From Desulfofundulus luciae (GTDB lineage Bacteria; Bacillota; Desulfotomaculia; Desulfotomaculales; Desulfovirgulaceae), in contig NZ_JAUSUX010000002.1 of the NCBI RefSeq assembly GCF_030813795.1, positions 62,001 through 126,000 on the forward strand: a stretch of 64,000 nt of DNA. Reading direction: 5' to 3'. This document shows, piece by piece, positions 1 to 8,427 of the stretch (within the stretch, counting starts at the first letter, position 1; each line of letters begins with the position of its first letter). The position numbers and the translations under genes were made by a program. The notes under the pieces were generated by a model. It made no database searches. It was not told the origin of the DNA and was given only the letters and a program-made list of their open reading frames with translations.

Positions 1-2
1 CG

Positions 3-1982
3 GAGGTACGGGCCTGGGTTGAACGGGCGGTCCGGGAGTGTGGGGAAAACGCGGAAAAGCTGGCCGAAATGATGGCTTTGGCCACTCGTGAAAGCATGGC
101 CCTGCTGGCCGGTCTACGCCAGGGGATCACATTGGCGGAGGAGGAGCGCAGCCTGGTTACGTACGGGGCAGCCCTCTTTGAGCGGCCGGTAGTTATAAAA
201 CCCAGTAACATTCTCCCCGTAGAAATAACCGGAGGAGATCGCCTGTTTGCCACCACCGATGGCCGGCGGGTTTACCTGCCGGAAAACGTGAATGTTTTTC
301 CGGCCCGGGAAAAGAATCAGGCCCTGTTAAGATTAATGCTGGTGCACGAAATGGCTCATCTGGCGGAAGGCACTTACCGGTTAACCGCAGCCGAACTGGC
401 GGAGGCGGCCCGTCGCACTGGTTTACCGGAGGCGCAACGGGGAGAAGTATCCTGTCTGGAAGAGTGGCTGGACCTTTTCCCGGACTATGCCCTGATGCGT
501 ACCGTTTTTGAACTGGTGGAAGACGCCCGGGTTGATCATCTTACCCGGGTGAGATATCCGGGACTGGTCCGGGAATACCATGAGTTTGGCAGGCTGGCGC
601 CGGTGCCCTTTCCCTCCGGTACCCGGGAGGCCGGGCTGGCTTCCCTGGCCAGGTTGTCTTTGGGGCAGCCGGCCCCGGAAGATATGGCCATCGAGCCGGG
701 TCTTCTTCTCCAGCAAAAAATATTTGCCAACCGGTCGGCTACCGTGAAGGACAGCCTGGAAGTGGCCGCCGCCTGGTACCGTTTTCTAGCAGATAAGCCT
801 GCTGCCGGAGGGGAAGCCCGTTACCCCCAGGCCCTCTACCGGGGCCGGTTACGGCCGGACCTTGTTGCCGTCAATGCCGAGGTGGAAGCTGAATCCTCGC
901 CGGTAAAGAGCCGGCAGAGGGTTGAAAGCCGCCTTCGGGTTAGGCCGGGTCCGCCGGGTACGGCCACTGCCTACCGGACGGGCAAATTTTACGGTGCCTT
1001 AAAAAGCCTTTTGCAGGGCTTTTTCCAGGAAGAATACACAGCCTACCGCAACGTTTACTACTACGATGAGTGGGACGTTACTGTGACCGGATACAAGCCT
1101 GACTGGTGCCGGGTGGGTGAAGTTGTTTTGCAGCCCAGCACCCGGCGGTTTGTGGAACAAACGTTAAGGGATTATTACGGCTTGATCAGCACTCTGAAAA
1201 GATATTTCGCCATGTTGCGCCCCGACCGCTTCCGGCGCTACCGCCGCCAGGAGGAGGGGGAACAGGAGGATATTGACGCCATTGTTGAGGCCTGGGCCGA
1301 GCGAGCCGTGGGGGCGCCGGCTACCGGTTTCATGATCCGCCGGGATAAGCGTTTGCGGGATGTGACAGTGGCCTTTTTATTGGACCTTAGCGGCTCCACG
1401 AACCAGGTTTTGGACAACGGAAAGACCATTCTGGATATTGAAAAAGAAGCGGTTATTATCATGGCCGAAGCACTGGAGGTGATTGGTGACCGCTACGCCC
1501 TCTACGGGTTTAACGGGGAAGGGAGACAGAAGGTTAATTTTTACATCGTTAAAGAGTTTAACGAGCCATACGGGCAGCAGGTCCAGCAAAAGTTCGGGGG
1601 TATGGTCAGTGATGGCCTCACCCGCCTGGGGGCGGCCATCCGGCATGCCACCAACAAGCTGCAATCGGTAGAGGCAGCGGTAAAACTGCTGCTGATCTTG
1701 AGCGATGGGCGACCCTACGATGTGGATTACTGCGCTGCTAAAGGCAACAGCGATCTGCGCTCTTGGTTAAGTGCAGACTATACGCTTTATGCACGGGAAG
1801 ACTGCCGCATGGCTCTTCGGGAAGCACGAATGAAATGCATAACGCCCTTTTGCATTACGGTGGATCGTAAGGGAAAGGAATATCTGGAGGAAATTTTTGG
1901 ACCTGGCGGGTATGTGGTAATTGACGATGTGACCATGTTGCCGGAAAAATTGCCATTAATTTATAAAAAGTTGACCGTTTAA
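3..1982 (+). CDS. VWA-domain protein with HExxH motif (NorD/CobT-like), 5' partial
   Basis: The frame is open from the left edge, so the gene probably starts upstream; ATGs at 69 and 72 lie inside an uninterrupted frame and have no clear ribosome-binding site. The N-terminal half holds a metalloprotease-like HEMAHL motif (His codon at 345). The C-terminal part is a von Willebrand A domain with the metal-ion-dependent adhesion motif D-L-S-G-S (Asp codon at 1383) and a later LSDGRPYD loop. This resembles NorD/CobT-type proteins, which work with a MoxR/NorQ AAA+ ATPase to load or activate metalloenzymes; such an ATPase would lie upstream, outside the window. The substrate is unknown. The next gene begins 17 bases downstream and is probably in the same operon. 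Confidence 0.8.
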   Translation, partial: EVRAWVERAVRECGENAEKLAEMMALATRESMALLAGLRQGITLAEEERSLVTYGAALFERPVVIKPSNILPVEITGGDRLFATTDGRRVYLPENVNVFPAREKNQALLRLMLVHEMAHLAEGTYRLTAAELAEAARRTGLPEAQRGEVSCLEEWLDLFPDYALMRTVFELVEDARVDHLTRVRYPGLVREYHEFGRLAPVPFPSGTREAGLASLARLSLGQPAPEDMAIEPGLLLQQKIFANRSATVKDSLEVAAAWYRFLADKPAAGGEARYPQALYRGRLRPDLVAVNAEVEAESSPVKSRQRVESRLRVRPGPPGTATAYRTGKFYGALKSLLQGFFQEEYTAYRNVYYYDEWDVTVTGYKPDWCRVGEVVLQPSTRRFVEQTLRDYYGLISTLKRYFAMLRPDRFRRYRRQEEGEQEDIDAIVEAWAERAVGAPATGFMIRRDKRLRDVTVAFLLDLSGSTNQVLDNGKTILDIEKEAVIIMAEALEVIGDRYALYGFNGEGRQKVNFYIVKEFNEPYGQQVQQKFGGMVSDGLTRLGAAIRHATNKLQSVEAAVKLLLILSDGRPYDVDYCAAKGNSDLRSWLSADYTLYAREDCRMALREARMKCITPFCITVDRKGKEYLEEIFGPGGYVVIDDVTMLPEKLPLIYKKLTV

Positions 1983-1999
1983 CGGAGGAGGAACATCTT

Positions 2000-2410
2000 A
2001 TGCAAAACAATATCTGTGGAGCCGGTTTATCCGCACGCCCGAGAGAACCCTGCCCTCGTTGCGGAACTCCCGGCTTGCCTGTAAAGGTGATCACCGTATC
2101 CAGTTTGGTTGTCGATGAAAAACTACCCCTGATAAGAGGAGATTCCTACCATTTATGCACCTCGCCGGAGTGCTCCGTGGTTTATTTCAATGGTAGCGGT
2201 AATGTATTTGAGGAAAAAGATTTAAAGGTGCCGGTATGGTTCAAAAAGCATGCTGGACCCGTACCTGTGTGCTACTGCCGCGGAGTGACCGACCGGGAGA
2301 TCCTGGCCCATATTGAAAAAGGGTGTTGTTCATCTCTCGCCGACATCCAGCGTCATACCGGCGCGAATACGGGTAAAGAATGCCTGACCAGAAACCCTGC
2401 CGGCCGTTGA
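2000..2410 (+). CDS. CopZ-like Zn / [2Fe-2S] protein
   Basis: A 136-residue protein with two cysteine regions. The first (CPRCG, then Cys residues in LCTSPEC) resembles the zinc domain of Archaeoglobus-type CopZ. The second (CYCRGVT, then CC, then GKEC before NP) resembles a BFD-like [2Fe-2S] domain. Proteins of this build act as metallochaperones or small redox partners in the cytoplasm. No heavy-metal-associated domain follows, so copper transfer is not established. The start has a GGAGGAGG site directly after the stop of the VWA gene, which suggests co-transcription and perhaps a shared metallocentre role. Confidence 0.65.
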   Translation: MQNNICGAGLSARPREPCPRCGTPGLPVKVITVSSLVVDEKLPLIRGDSYHLCTSPECSVVYFNGSGNVFEEKDLKVPVWFKKHAGPVPVCYCRGVTDREILAHIEKGCCSSLADIQRHTGANTGKECLTRNPAGR

Positions 2411-2422
2411 TGTAAACCGGCG

Positions 2423-2441
2423 GTGCAATCGGTGATTGCAC
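2423..2441 (+). terminator. Hairpin, possible weak terminator
   Basis: A perfect 8-bp stem (GTGCAATC / GATTGCAC) with a 3-base loop follows the CopZ-like gene. There is no clean U-run after it, so it could be an attenuator or a chance palindrome. Confidence 0.4.
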
Positions 2442-2531
2442 GGGGTTTGGCTCAAAAAGATTCAAATTAAGTAATCTTGTGAGATATTATTGCAAATTCT
2501 GGTAATAAATTTTAAATAGGAGGGGTTTGCT

Positions 2532-3608
2532 ATGATGTTGCTCAAGCACAAGGGCGAAGAGATGACCTCAGTAGAACGGGTGGTCGCGGCGTTAAACTAC
2601 CAAAAACCTGACCGGGTACCGGTAGCTCCGTTGTTATGCGGTGCTGCCCGTCGGGTTAACGGCGTTACCTATCCCAAGTGGGCCACTGATGCTGAGGCCT
2701 GTGCTGAAGCCTTTATCCAGTCCGTGGACCTCTTTGATTATGATGTTATTGTGGGGCTCGTTGACCTATCGGTGGAATCGGCCGATTGGGGCCAGGCAAC
2801 GGTTTTCCCACCGCATAGCACACCCTACACCGATACCAACAAGCCGTTTATTAAGAATGAAGAGGACTATTACCGTTTAGAAAAAATCAATCCCCGGGAA
2901 ACACCCCGCATGAAAATGGTTCTGGAAATGCTATCGCGGGTGGTAAAGGCCCGGGGTAAGGAAAAGGTGGTCTGCGGCTTTATATACGGTCCCTTGGGTG
3001 TGCTCTCCCAGTTGCGCGGCCATGAGCGTCTGTTTAAAGACTGCCTGAAACGGCCCGAGGTTGTGAAAGCGGGGCTGGAAGTGGTTACCGAAGTATTGTG
3101 TGATTACGCCCGGGCCATGATTGAGACCGGGGTACACGCGATTGCCGTTGATACCCTTTATGCCTGCAAAACCATCATGAGTAAGAAAATGTGGGAGGAG
3201 ATGGAGGGGCCATACGCTAAAAAGTTGTGCGACGTGATTCGGGATGCGGGCATTGCCTTGGCGTTACACAACTGCGGCGGGGCCACCTATTTCGACGTCC
3301 AGATCAAATGGCTGAATCCACAGGCCATTTCCCACGCCTACCCGGCAGACGATTGCAAGGATTGGGCCGAACATGCAGCCAAATGGGGTAAGAAAGTGGT
3401 GACCATGGGCTACCTGATCCCGTCTGAACTGGGTCTGATCATGACTCCGGAGCAGGTTATTGAGGAGTGCCGCCGGGAGATTGAAACCTTCAAGGACTGC
3501 GATGGAGGATTTATTCTGGCACCGGGCTGTGAATTCCCGCCAAACGGGTCGCTCCTGAACATGGCAGCCATTATGCAGGCGGTGCGGACATACGGGGTTT
3601 ATCATTGA
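2532..3608 (+). CDS. Uroporphyrinogen decarboxylase-family methyltransferase (MtaA/CmuA type)
   Basis: A 358-residue UroD-fold protein. The HNCG motif (His246, Cys248) and a distal cysteine in PGCEFPP (Cys333) match the zinc-ligand pattern of corrinoid:thiol methyltransferases such as MtaA, rather than heme-pathway HemE. The expected chemistry is transfer of a methyl group between a methylated corrinoid protein and a thiol or other acceptor. No corrinoid-binding protein or substrate-specific MtxB partner lies in the window, so the substrate is unknown. It has an AGGAGGGG site before ATG-ATG. A small cysteine protein, a PadR regulator and a radical SAM enzyme follow on the same strand. Confidence 0.8.
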   Translation: MMLLKHKGEEMTSVERVVAALNYQKPDRVPVAPLLCGAARRVNGVTYPKWATDAEACAEAFIQSVDLFDYDVIVGLVDLSVESADWGQATVFPPHSTPYTDTNKPFIKNEEDYYRLEKINPRETPRMKMVLEMLSRVVKARGKEKVVCGFIYGPLGVLSQLRGHERLFKDCLKRPEVVKAGLEVVTEVLCDYARAMIETGVHAIAVDTLYACKTIMSKKMWEEMEGPYAKKLCDVIRDAGIALALHNCGGATYFDVQIKWLNPQAISHAYPADDCKDWAEHAAKWGKKVVTMGYLIPSELGLIMTPEQVIEECRREIETFKDCDGGFILAPGCEFPPNGSLLNMAAIMQAVRTYGVYH

Positions 3609-3645
3609 GTTTGCCTATTATCAAGTTGGGCTGGGGGTTCTTTTA

Positions 3646-3960
3646 ATGGCCAAAGTAGAAATCTTTGGCGGTATCTGCGGTTTTAATACCGTTGTTTCGG
3701 CTACAGCAGAACAAAGGCGTATGGTGGAGCTGAAGGTGGAAAGCGAATGTCCTAACTGGCAAAAGGTGCAGGAGCAATTGAAAAAGGTCGACGCGTATAA
3801 GGAATTGTTCGGCAAGCTGCATGAGGGTGAGGTATACCGCCTCAGCTCTCCCTTTATTCCCCACCCGGCCTGTTTGGTACCTGCCGGGATTATGAAGGCC
3901 ATCGAGGTGGCCGCCGGGTTGGCCCTCCCCCGGGATGGGTTCATCAGGGTAATCGGTTAA
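3646..3960 (+). CDS. Small conserved cysteine protein, copy 1 (DUF6951-like)
   Basis: A 104-residue protein of unknown function. It shares its layout with the product at 8044-8364: an N-terminal MAK(V/A) strand, a G-x-C-G-F motif near residue 11, a cysteine in the middle (ESEC / SAC), a V-F/L-G-K segment, and a C-terminal H-P-x-C-x-V-P followed by I-x-K. I associate this family with DUF6951, found near UroD-type methyltransferases in anaerobes; that label is from memory. The three shared cysteines suggest metal binding or a redox role. It sits 37 bases after the methyltransferase and is likely co-transcribed with it. Confidence 0.6.
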   Translation: MAKVEIFGGICGFNTVVSATAEQRRMVELKVESECPNWQKVQEQLKKVDAYKELFGKLHEGEVYRLSSPFIPHPACLVPAGIMKAIEVAAGLALPRDGFIRVIG

Positions 3961-3977
3961 TACTTATCGTTGTCGAT

Positions 3978-4051
3978 GCCGCTGTAAAGCTGGCTTTTTA
4001 AGCAGTTTACGGTAAAATCTTTTGGACAAACCTTACCATACTGAGTTGACA
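3978..4051 (+). repeat. Upstream element, copy 1 (similar to 7869-7949)
   Basis: This non-coding block begins GCCGCTGTAAAGC, continues through TTTTAAGC and TTACGGTAAA, and ends TACCATACTGAG-TTGACA. The same blocks in the same order occur at 7869-7949, ahead of the second small cysteine protein. Here it precedes the PadR gene. A shared operator or promoter region is the simplest reading. Confidence 0.6.
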
Positions 4052-4074
4052 ATTCCCTTATTTGTTTCAATATT
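4046..4074 (+). promoter_or_regulatory. Putative sigma-A promoter for padR
   Basis: TTGACA (4046-4051), a 17-base spacer and AATATT (4069-4074). The -35 is perfect and the -10 matches four of six positions. It ends about 50 bases before the preferred padR start. Confidence 0.45.
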
Positions 4075-4124
4075 TTTTTTTCGCCAACTATATGACTAAG
4101 TCTATTATTGGAGTGAGTCTTATA

Positions 4125-4499
4125 TTGGAAATTAAGAATTGTCCCTGTGAAGGCAAATACCTGGACAAAATGGTTCAGCCTGCCATATTGATAATTCTCA
4201 CTGAGGCAAATCTCCACGGTTATAAAATTGTTCAAAGGTTGGCCGAAACACCAATGTTCAACGGTGATGAGCCGGATCCCACCGGTGTTTACCGCTGCCT
4301 TAAGGCTATGGAAAAGCGTGGCTTAATCGTTTCTTGCTGGGATATCTCCCGGACAGGACCGGCCAAACGCTTTTACCGTATCACAGAAGGAGGTAAGGAA
4401 TGCCTGAGGCGCTGGATTGAAACCCTGGAAGAATATCAGCGTATAATAGGTATGCTACTTTCAGAAGCAAAGAAAGTAACCACTAAAGACCGGTCATAA
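4125..4499 (+). CDS. PadR-family transcriptional regulator
   Basis: A winged-helix regulator of the PadR family. The N-terminal NCPCEGKYLDKMVQPAIL segment leads into the helix-turn-helix, with HGYKI, a DPTGVYRCLKAMEKRGLI wing and an RFYRITEGGK strand. The TTG at 4125 is preferred because GGAG at 4110 precedes it at good spacing and it gives the usual PadR length; an ATG at 4092 and an earlier in-frame start extend into the non-coding block. The N-terminal Cys-Pro-Cys pair is not typical of PadR and could sense metal or redox state. It probably controls the methyltransferase neighbourhood through the repeated element next to it; the ligand is unknown. Confidence 0.75.
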   Translation: MEIKNCPCEGKYLDKMVQPAILIILTEANLHGYKIVQRLAETPMFNGDEPDPTGVYRCLKAMEKRGLIVSCWDISRTGPAKRFYRITEGGKECLRRWIETLEEYQRIIGMLLSEAKKVTTKDRS

Positions 4500-4874
4500 A
4501 GCATGATTTATAACATCTATTTCTTTCGGTCAGGGAAAGAATTTCCCGGTTCTTTTCCTTGACCAGCGGGCAATCCGGAAAAGGGCACGGACCAGAAAAG
4601 CATGGGAAAGAAAGAATATTCTTTGGAAGCGGTTCAAAGTAACCCGTGGATTAAGCATACAACAAAATTTCTGTGTGTTCAGGGGGTGAGGCAAAAAATT
4701 TTGAGGTTTTTACGAAAGGGTAGGCATGGGGGAAGACTGGTTTATTGGACGGAGGTACGAAATGAACTTTACGGTCATTATGGAGTAGTGTTTGAAGAAC
4801 CCATAATATGAATGGCAGGAAAGAAGGGTTGTTGCCTATCATAAATGAGTAAAACCCACAGGAGGTGTTAAAAA
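4500..4874 (+). other. Intergenic stretch with a hairpin and a doubtful 69-codon ORF
   Basis: A long imperfect hairpin (4528-4541 with 4550-4564) follows padR but lacks a U-run. An ORF at 4602-4811 could encode 69 residues with a basic middle (RQKILRFLRKGRHGG). It has no ribosome-binding site and no family I recognise, so it is not called as a gene. The strong AGGAGGTG site at the right end belongs to the radical SAM gene. Confidence 0.4.
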
Positions 4875-5912
4875 ATGAAACTGGACCCTGAGATTGAGAA
4901 AATCCTTGATAAGGCATTAGCAGGCGAGCAAATCACTCGTCAGGAAGCAGTCAAACTTCTGCAAGTAGATGAAAACTCACCCGAGCTCTATGCTATTATG
5001 TCGGTAGCCAACACACTGACGAGGAGACACTTCGGGGATAAAGGCGAGGTATGGGCGCAAGTTGGTATAAACATTTGGCCTTGTCCTAAAAGCTGCGCAT
5101 TCTGCACTTTCGGCGAGAAATGGGGCGTCTTTACCTCGCGTGTGGAACTGAGCCTTGAGGAGGTCGTCAGCAGGGCAAAGGCATTTGAGGATGCTGGAGC
5201 AAACGCTATCTTCCTGATGACTACTGCGGATTATCCATTTGGGCGCTTCTTGGAAATCGCAAAAGCAGTGCGTGAAGTTCTTTCCCCAGATATGCCAATG
5301 GTAGCCAATATCGGGGATTTCGGTCCAGAAGAAGCGGAGAAATTACTGGAAGCGGGATTTCAAGGCGCCTACCATGTCTTCCGCCTGCGCGAAGGAAGGG
5401 ATACTGAAATAGATCCTAAAGTCAGATTACGCACGCTCGAAACGATTAGGGATTTCGGACTCGCCCTCGCTTATTGCGTTGAGCCAATTGGTCCTGAGCA
5501 CTCCCCAGAGGAATTAGTCGAGGAGATGTTCAGAGGAAAAGATTATCTCGCTGCAAGTCTTGCAGCTATGTGGAGAGTTCCCGTTCCTCAAACTCCTCTC
5601 TATAAATACGGTATGATATCCCAGTGGACTTTAGCCAAAGCAGTTGCCGTCACAAGGATAGTTGTGGGAGATTCCATAAAGGCTATGGGCGTTCACGAGG
5701 CAAGGATATTACCTCTGCGAGCTGGAGCTAATCAGATATACGCGGAAACAGGACCTAATCCTCGGGATGTGCTCGAGGATACCTCAAAAGGTAGGGGTTT
5801 CACCGTTGAAGATTGTAAGGAACTACTTGTAGAGGCAGGTTATACACCTCTGGAAGGACCTTCCGGGGCATTTCCCGTTCGCCCCAAAGCTGTATCGCCC
5901 CTAACTGATTGA
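4875..5912 (+). CDS. Radical SAM enzyme, BioB/HydE/HcgA-like
   Basis: A 345-residue radical SAM protein. The cluster motif C-x3-C-x2-C (Cys70, Cys74, Cys77) should bind the [4Fe-4S] cluster that cleaves S-adenosylmethionine. The TIM-barrel order and the late IKAMGVHE and GANQIYAE segments resemble the BioB-like group (biotin synthase, HydE, HcgA, PylB). No second cluster motif is evident. None of its biosynthetic partners is nearby, so the product is unknown; a link to cofactor or methyl metabolism follows from the neighbouring MtaA-like gene. Codon use is visibly more AT-rich than in the flanking genes, which suggests separate acquisition. The ribosome-binding site is AGGAGGTG. Confidence 0.75.
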   Translation: MKLDPEIEKILDKALAGEQITRQEAVKLLQVDENSPELYAIMSVANTLTRRHFGDKGEVWAQVGINIWPCPKSCAFCTFGEKWGVFTSRVELSLEEVVSRAKAFEDAGANAIFLMTTADYPFGRFLEIAKAVREVLSPDMPMVANIGDFGPEEAEKLLEAGFQGAYHVFRLREGRDTEIDPKVRLRTLETIRDFGLALAYCVEPIGPEHSPEELVEEMFRGKDYLAASLAAMWRVPVPQTPLYKYGMISQWTLAKAVAVTRIVVGDSIKAMGVHEARILPLRAGANQIYAETGPNPRDVLEDTSKGRGFTVEDCKELLVEAGYTPLEGPSGAFPVRPKAVSPLTD

Positions 5913-6224
5913 AGGAATTTTAAAATTAGCGACCCCCTCGCGCCCAAGGTGGACCCTATTATCAAGACAGTTTTATTTAAAATTTAAGAGCCAAACACGT
6001 GTTTTATAGACCTTGTAATAGGTAGAATGGTTAGGGTTATTAAACCATTGGCACTACCAAATTTTTTCGTCAGCTGGCTCTATTCCTGGGATATCGTCTT
6101 TGGAAAATGGCCTGCTTAGTTAAAAATGACGGGAGTAACAGAAGGTAGTAAATATTCAGTGAACCAGTTATTGGGGTGATAACCCGAGGAGAATGTCTCG
6201 AAAATTTTTCACGAGGGGGGAAAG
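5913..6224 (+). other. AT-rich intergenic stretch
   Basis: No convincing gene, terminator or RNA element was seen. It lies between the radical SAM gene and the decayed transporter genes and may hold degraded sequence. Confidence 0.4.
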
Positions 6225-7181
6225 ATAAATATCCTTAACCGGAAGCTTGTATTCTTTGAACCGGTCCAGCTTGCCCCGGCCCTGCGTGCTGCCGACAAAT
6301 ATCCAGTTGGCCGCCCTGTAGCAGGTTCCTGGCAAATCGGTCCTTTTCCACAAGAGTTTCCAGGAGCACCGGCCGGTAGTAGCTGTAGGTCTTTTCCCAA
6401 TCTTCCGGTAGCTTTTGACCAAAAGGCTGCCTTGCTGGCAGGGAGTCTTGACATGTGTGGTTCAACCGTGGCCCTTGCCCTTACCGCGGCTTCCAAGGGT
6501 GAGCCGGTGGTAGCCGTCTGCGGTCTTTGTAACAAGTGTTCAGCGCTGGTGGTGCGAAAAGATTCAGAAATTCATAAGCCTTCGGATTTAAAAGGGAAGA
6601 AAATCGCTTATGTACCGGGTACCATGCACCATGTCCTGCTACTGGAAGTATTAAGGCGGGCGGGGCTCGATCCAGAGAAAGACGTACATCTCACGCGAGT
6701 TGACTTTTTCGATATGGGGCAGGCCCTTTCCCAAGGAGCTGTAGACGCTTTCTTAAGTGGAGAGCCATACCCCTCCCTGGCCGTTGTTAACGGCTACGGG
6801 CGTATACTTGCCTATCCTTATTACGGAGATGATATCGGGACCATTAACGCGGTTATGATTACCACCCGTGACAAAATTAAAAACAACCGCCGGCTTCTCC
6901 AGCAACTGGTAAATGCCCACGCCATGGCTACGTAGCAACTGAAAAATCGCCCGGAGGAGTGGCTCAATCTGGCTTCCCGATTTGGAACGGACCGGAAAGT
7001 TTTGGATATAGCTGTCGGAAATATGGAGCTTGCCTGGGATTTGGATAAAGAGTATGTCCAGCGCGCAAAAAACCTTGCCAAGCGCATGAAGGAACTGGGA
7101 ATGATTTCTCAAATACCGGACGTGGACGCGCTGTTCGATCTAAGTTTTGTCGAGGAGGCACGGAAAAATATGGGGAAATGA
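6225..7181 (+). pseudogene. Broken NitT/TauT-type substrate-binding protein
   Basis: The middle section (from about 6414) reads as a substrate-binding protein of the nitrate/taurine/aliphatic sulfonate ABC family: LAGSLDMCGS, HKPSDLKGKKIAYVPGT, GAVDAFLSGEPYPSLAV. The frame is stopped by a TAG at 6933-6935, and the same frame then continues with clear family sequence (RPEEWLNLASRFG) to a TGA at 7179. The 5' end is also abnormal: a GAGGGGGG site at 6213-6220 precedes ATA where an ATG would be expected, and no signal peptide is recognisable. It is read as a decayed gene whose stop overlaps the permease start (ATGA). Confidence 0.75.
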
Positions 7182-7710
7182 GGTCATTTAAAGAATCGGG
7201 GACTAAAATTTTATGTTGGTCAGATATCGACGGCAGGCTTAACCCGTTAGGGTTAGCCCTGCCCGCCCTGTTATTAATTGTTTGGCACCTGGTAACAGTC
7301 GATGGCAATATCCCCGGCTACTTGTTGCCCAGACCAATGGAGATTGGTAAAGTTGCCCTTGATTTTGCCTTGGGAAACTGGCAACTAACACCCTATTCAG
7401 GCACCATGTTGGATCACTCCCTGGCTAGCATTTCCAGAGTTTTTTCCGGGTTTGGCTTTGCGGCGGCCGTAGGGCTGCCCCTGGGTTTTTTAACTGGGCG
7501 TATTACTGCGGTAAAGAGAACCATTGATCCCACGATACATCTTTTCCGGACCATTCCGGGGATTGGCTGGCTTCCAGTGGCAATGGTCTGGTTTGGGGTG
7601 GGAGAGAGAACAACTCTGTTTCTTATAGCCCTGGCTGCTTTTTTTTCCATTTATGATTGCTTTTAACACATCGAATCTACATTATGAGCCGGCGCCCGGG
7701 AAGGATAATT
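7178..7710 (+). pseudogene. Truncated, frameshifted ABC permease (SsuC/TauC type)
   Basis: The first 150 or so residues look like a BPD_transp_1 permease: an N-terminal membrane helix, IPGYLLPRP, then an FRTIPGIGWLPVAMVWFG segment typical of SsuC/TauC/NrtB. The frame ends at 7666, well short of the usual 250-270 residues. In a run of eight T's near 7640, removing one T restores FFPFMIAFNTS for a few codons, after which similarity is lost. Both a slipped homopolymer and a lost 3' half are therefore visible, and no ATPase gene follows. The importer is very likely non-functional. A sequencing error in the T-run could explain the shift but not the missing end. Confidence 0.7.
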
Positions 7711-7868
7711 CGGGGAATACAGGTTCCTTTTGGCTTTCCTCGTTCTTTTTCGTTAACCGGTACTCCTTGTTTTGCCCAACTGAAAAGCGAGATACTAAAC
7801 ACATTAATATAGGACTTAAATAAAAATCCCTAAAAATTATGATTAAATTCTAAGTGGGCGTCAAGGCC

Positions 7869-7949
7869 GCCGCTGTGAAGCTTATGTTTTAAGCGGTGAG
7901 GTTTCATTACGGTAAATTTTTTTGTAGAGATACCATCTGAATCTTGACA
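7869..7949 (+). repeat. Upstream element, copy 2 (similar to 3978-4051)
   Basis: GCCGCTGTGAAGC, TTTTAAGC, TTACGGTAAA and TACCATCTGAATC-TTGACA appear in the same order as at 3978-4051, with a short insertion in the middle. It sits upstream of the second small cysteine protein gene. The rest of 7711-8043 holds no gene that I can support. Confidence 0.6.
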
Positions 7950-7969
7950 CGGACTAGTCTTCTCGCCCG

Positions 7970-7998
7970 TTGCCATACCAGGGTATTTATTTTATAAT
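7970..7998 (+). promoter_or_regulatory. Sigma-A promoter for the small cysteine protein gene
   Basis: TTGCCA (7970-7975), 17 bases, then a perfect TATAAT (7993-7998), 45 bases before the start codon. The upstream repeated element ends 20 bases before the -35, consistent with an operator just above a promoter. Confidence 0.7.
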
Positions 7999-8043
7999 TT
8001 AATCAGTTAAAGCAGGGTTTTTCCGGGGAGAGGGGTAGGCGAC

Positions 8044-8364
8044 ATGGCCAAAGCCAAAGTGATGGCTGGCGCCTGTGGGTTTACCAGTGTGATAAAAGTT
8101 ACGAAGATAGGCAAGATGAAGGTGCGGGTGCAGATTATCAGCGCCTGCCAGGACCTGCGCAGTCTAAACGAGGACCTGGCCGAGGTGGACTGCAGCCGCA
8201 ATGTCTTTGGCAAAATGATCGATTCGGTAATATACCAGAAGGCCAGCAAAAGGCTGAAGCATCCCGACTGCCCGGTGCCCTGCGCCATCATCAAGACCAT
8301 TCAGGTGGAACTGGGCGGAGCCGTTCCCAAGGACGTGATCATTAAAATTGACGCTCATGGCTAG
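8044..8364 (+). CDS. Small conserved cysteine protein, copy 2 (DUF6951-like)
   Basis: A 106-residue paralogue of the product at 3646-3960 with the same motifs: G-A-C-G-F near residue 11, a central cysteine, FGKMID, and H-P-D-C-P-V-P-C-A-I-I-K near residue 80. It has extra cysteines (EVDCS and the second Cys of CPVPC) that copy 1 lacks. Function is unknown; metal or cofactor handling linked to methyl metabolism is an inference from the cysteines and neighbours. It has its own promoter, ribosome-binding site (GGGGAGAGGGG) and terminator, so it is a single-gene unit next to decayed transporter genes. Confidence 0.65.
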   Translation: MAKAKVMAGACGFTSVIKVTKIGKMKVRVQIISACQDLRSLNEDLAEVDCSRNVFGKMIDSVIYQKASKRLKHPDCPVPCAIIKTIQVELGGAVPKDVIIKIDAHG

Positions 8365-8403
8365 GGTGAAGAAACTGAAGACGTAGTGCCCGGTTACAAT
8401 GTC

Positions 8404-8427
8404 GTCCCGTAAAAACGGGACTTTTTT
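8404..8427 (+). terminator. Rho-independent terminator
   Basis: A 7-bp GTCCCGT / ACGGGAC stem with an AAAA loop, followed by six T's. Confidence 0.85.

Noticed and set aside
4602-4811. 69-codon ORF between padR and the radical SAM gene
   Set aside because: No ribosome-binding site or family; kept only as a note in the intergenic entry.
6933-6935. In-frame TAG read as pyrrolysine in the substrate-binding protein
   Set aside because: Some Peptococcaceae use pyrrolysine, but the gene also lacks a start and its permease partner is broken, so simple decay explains it; no Pyl genes are seen in the window.
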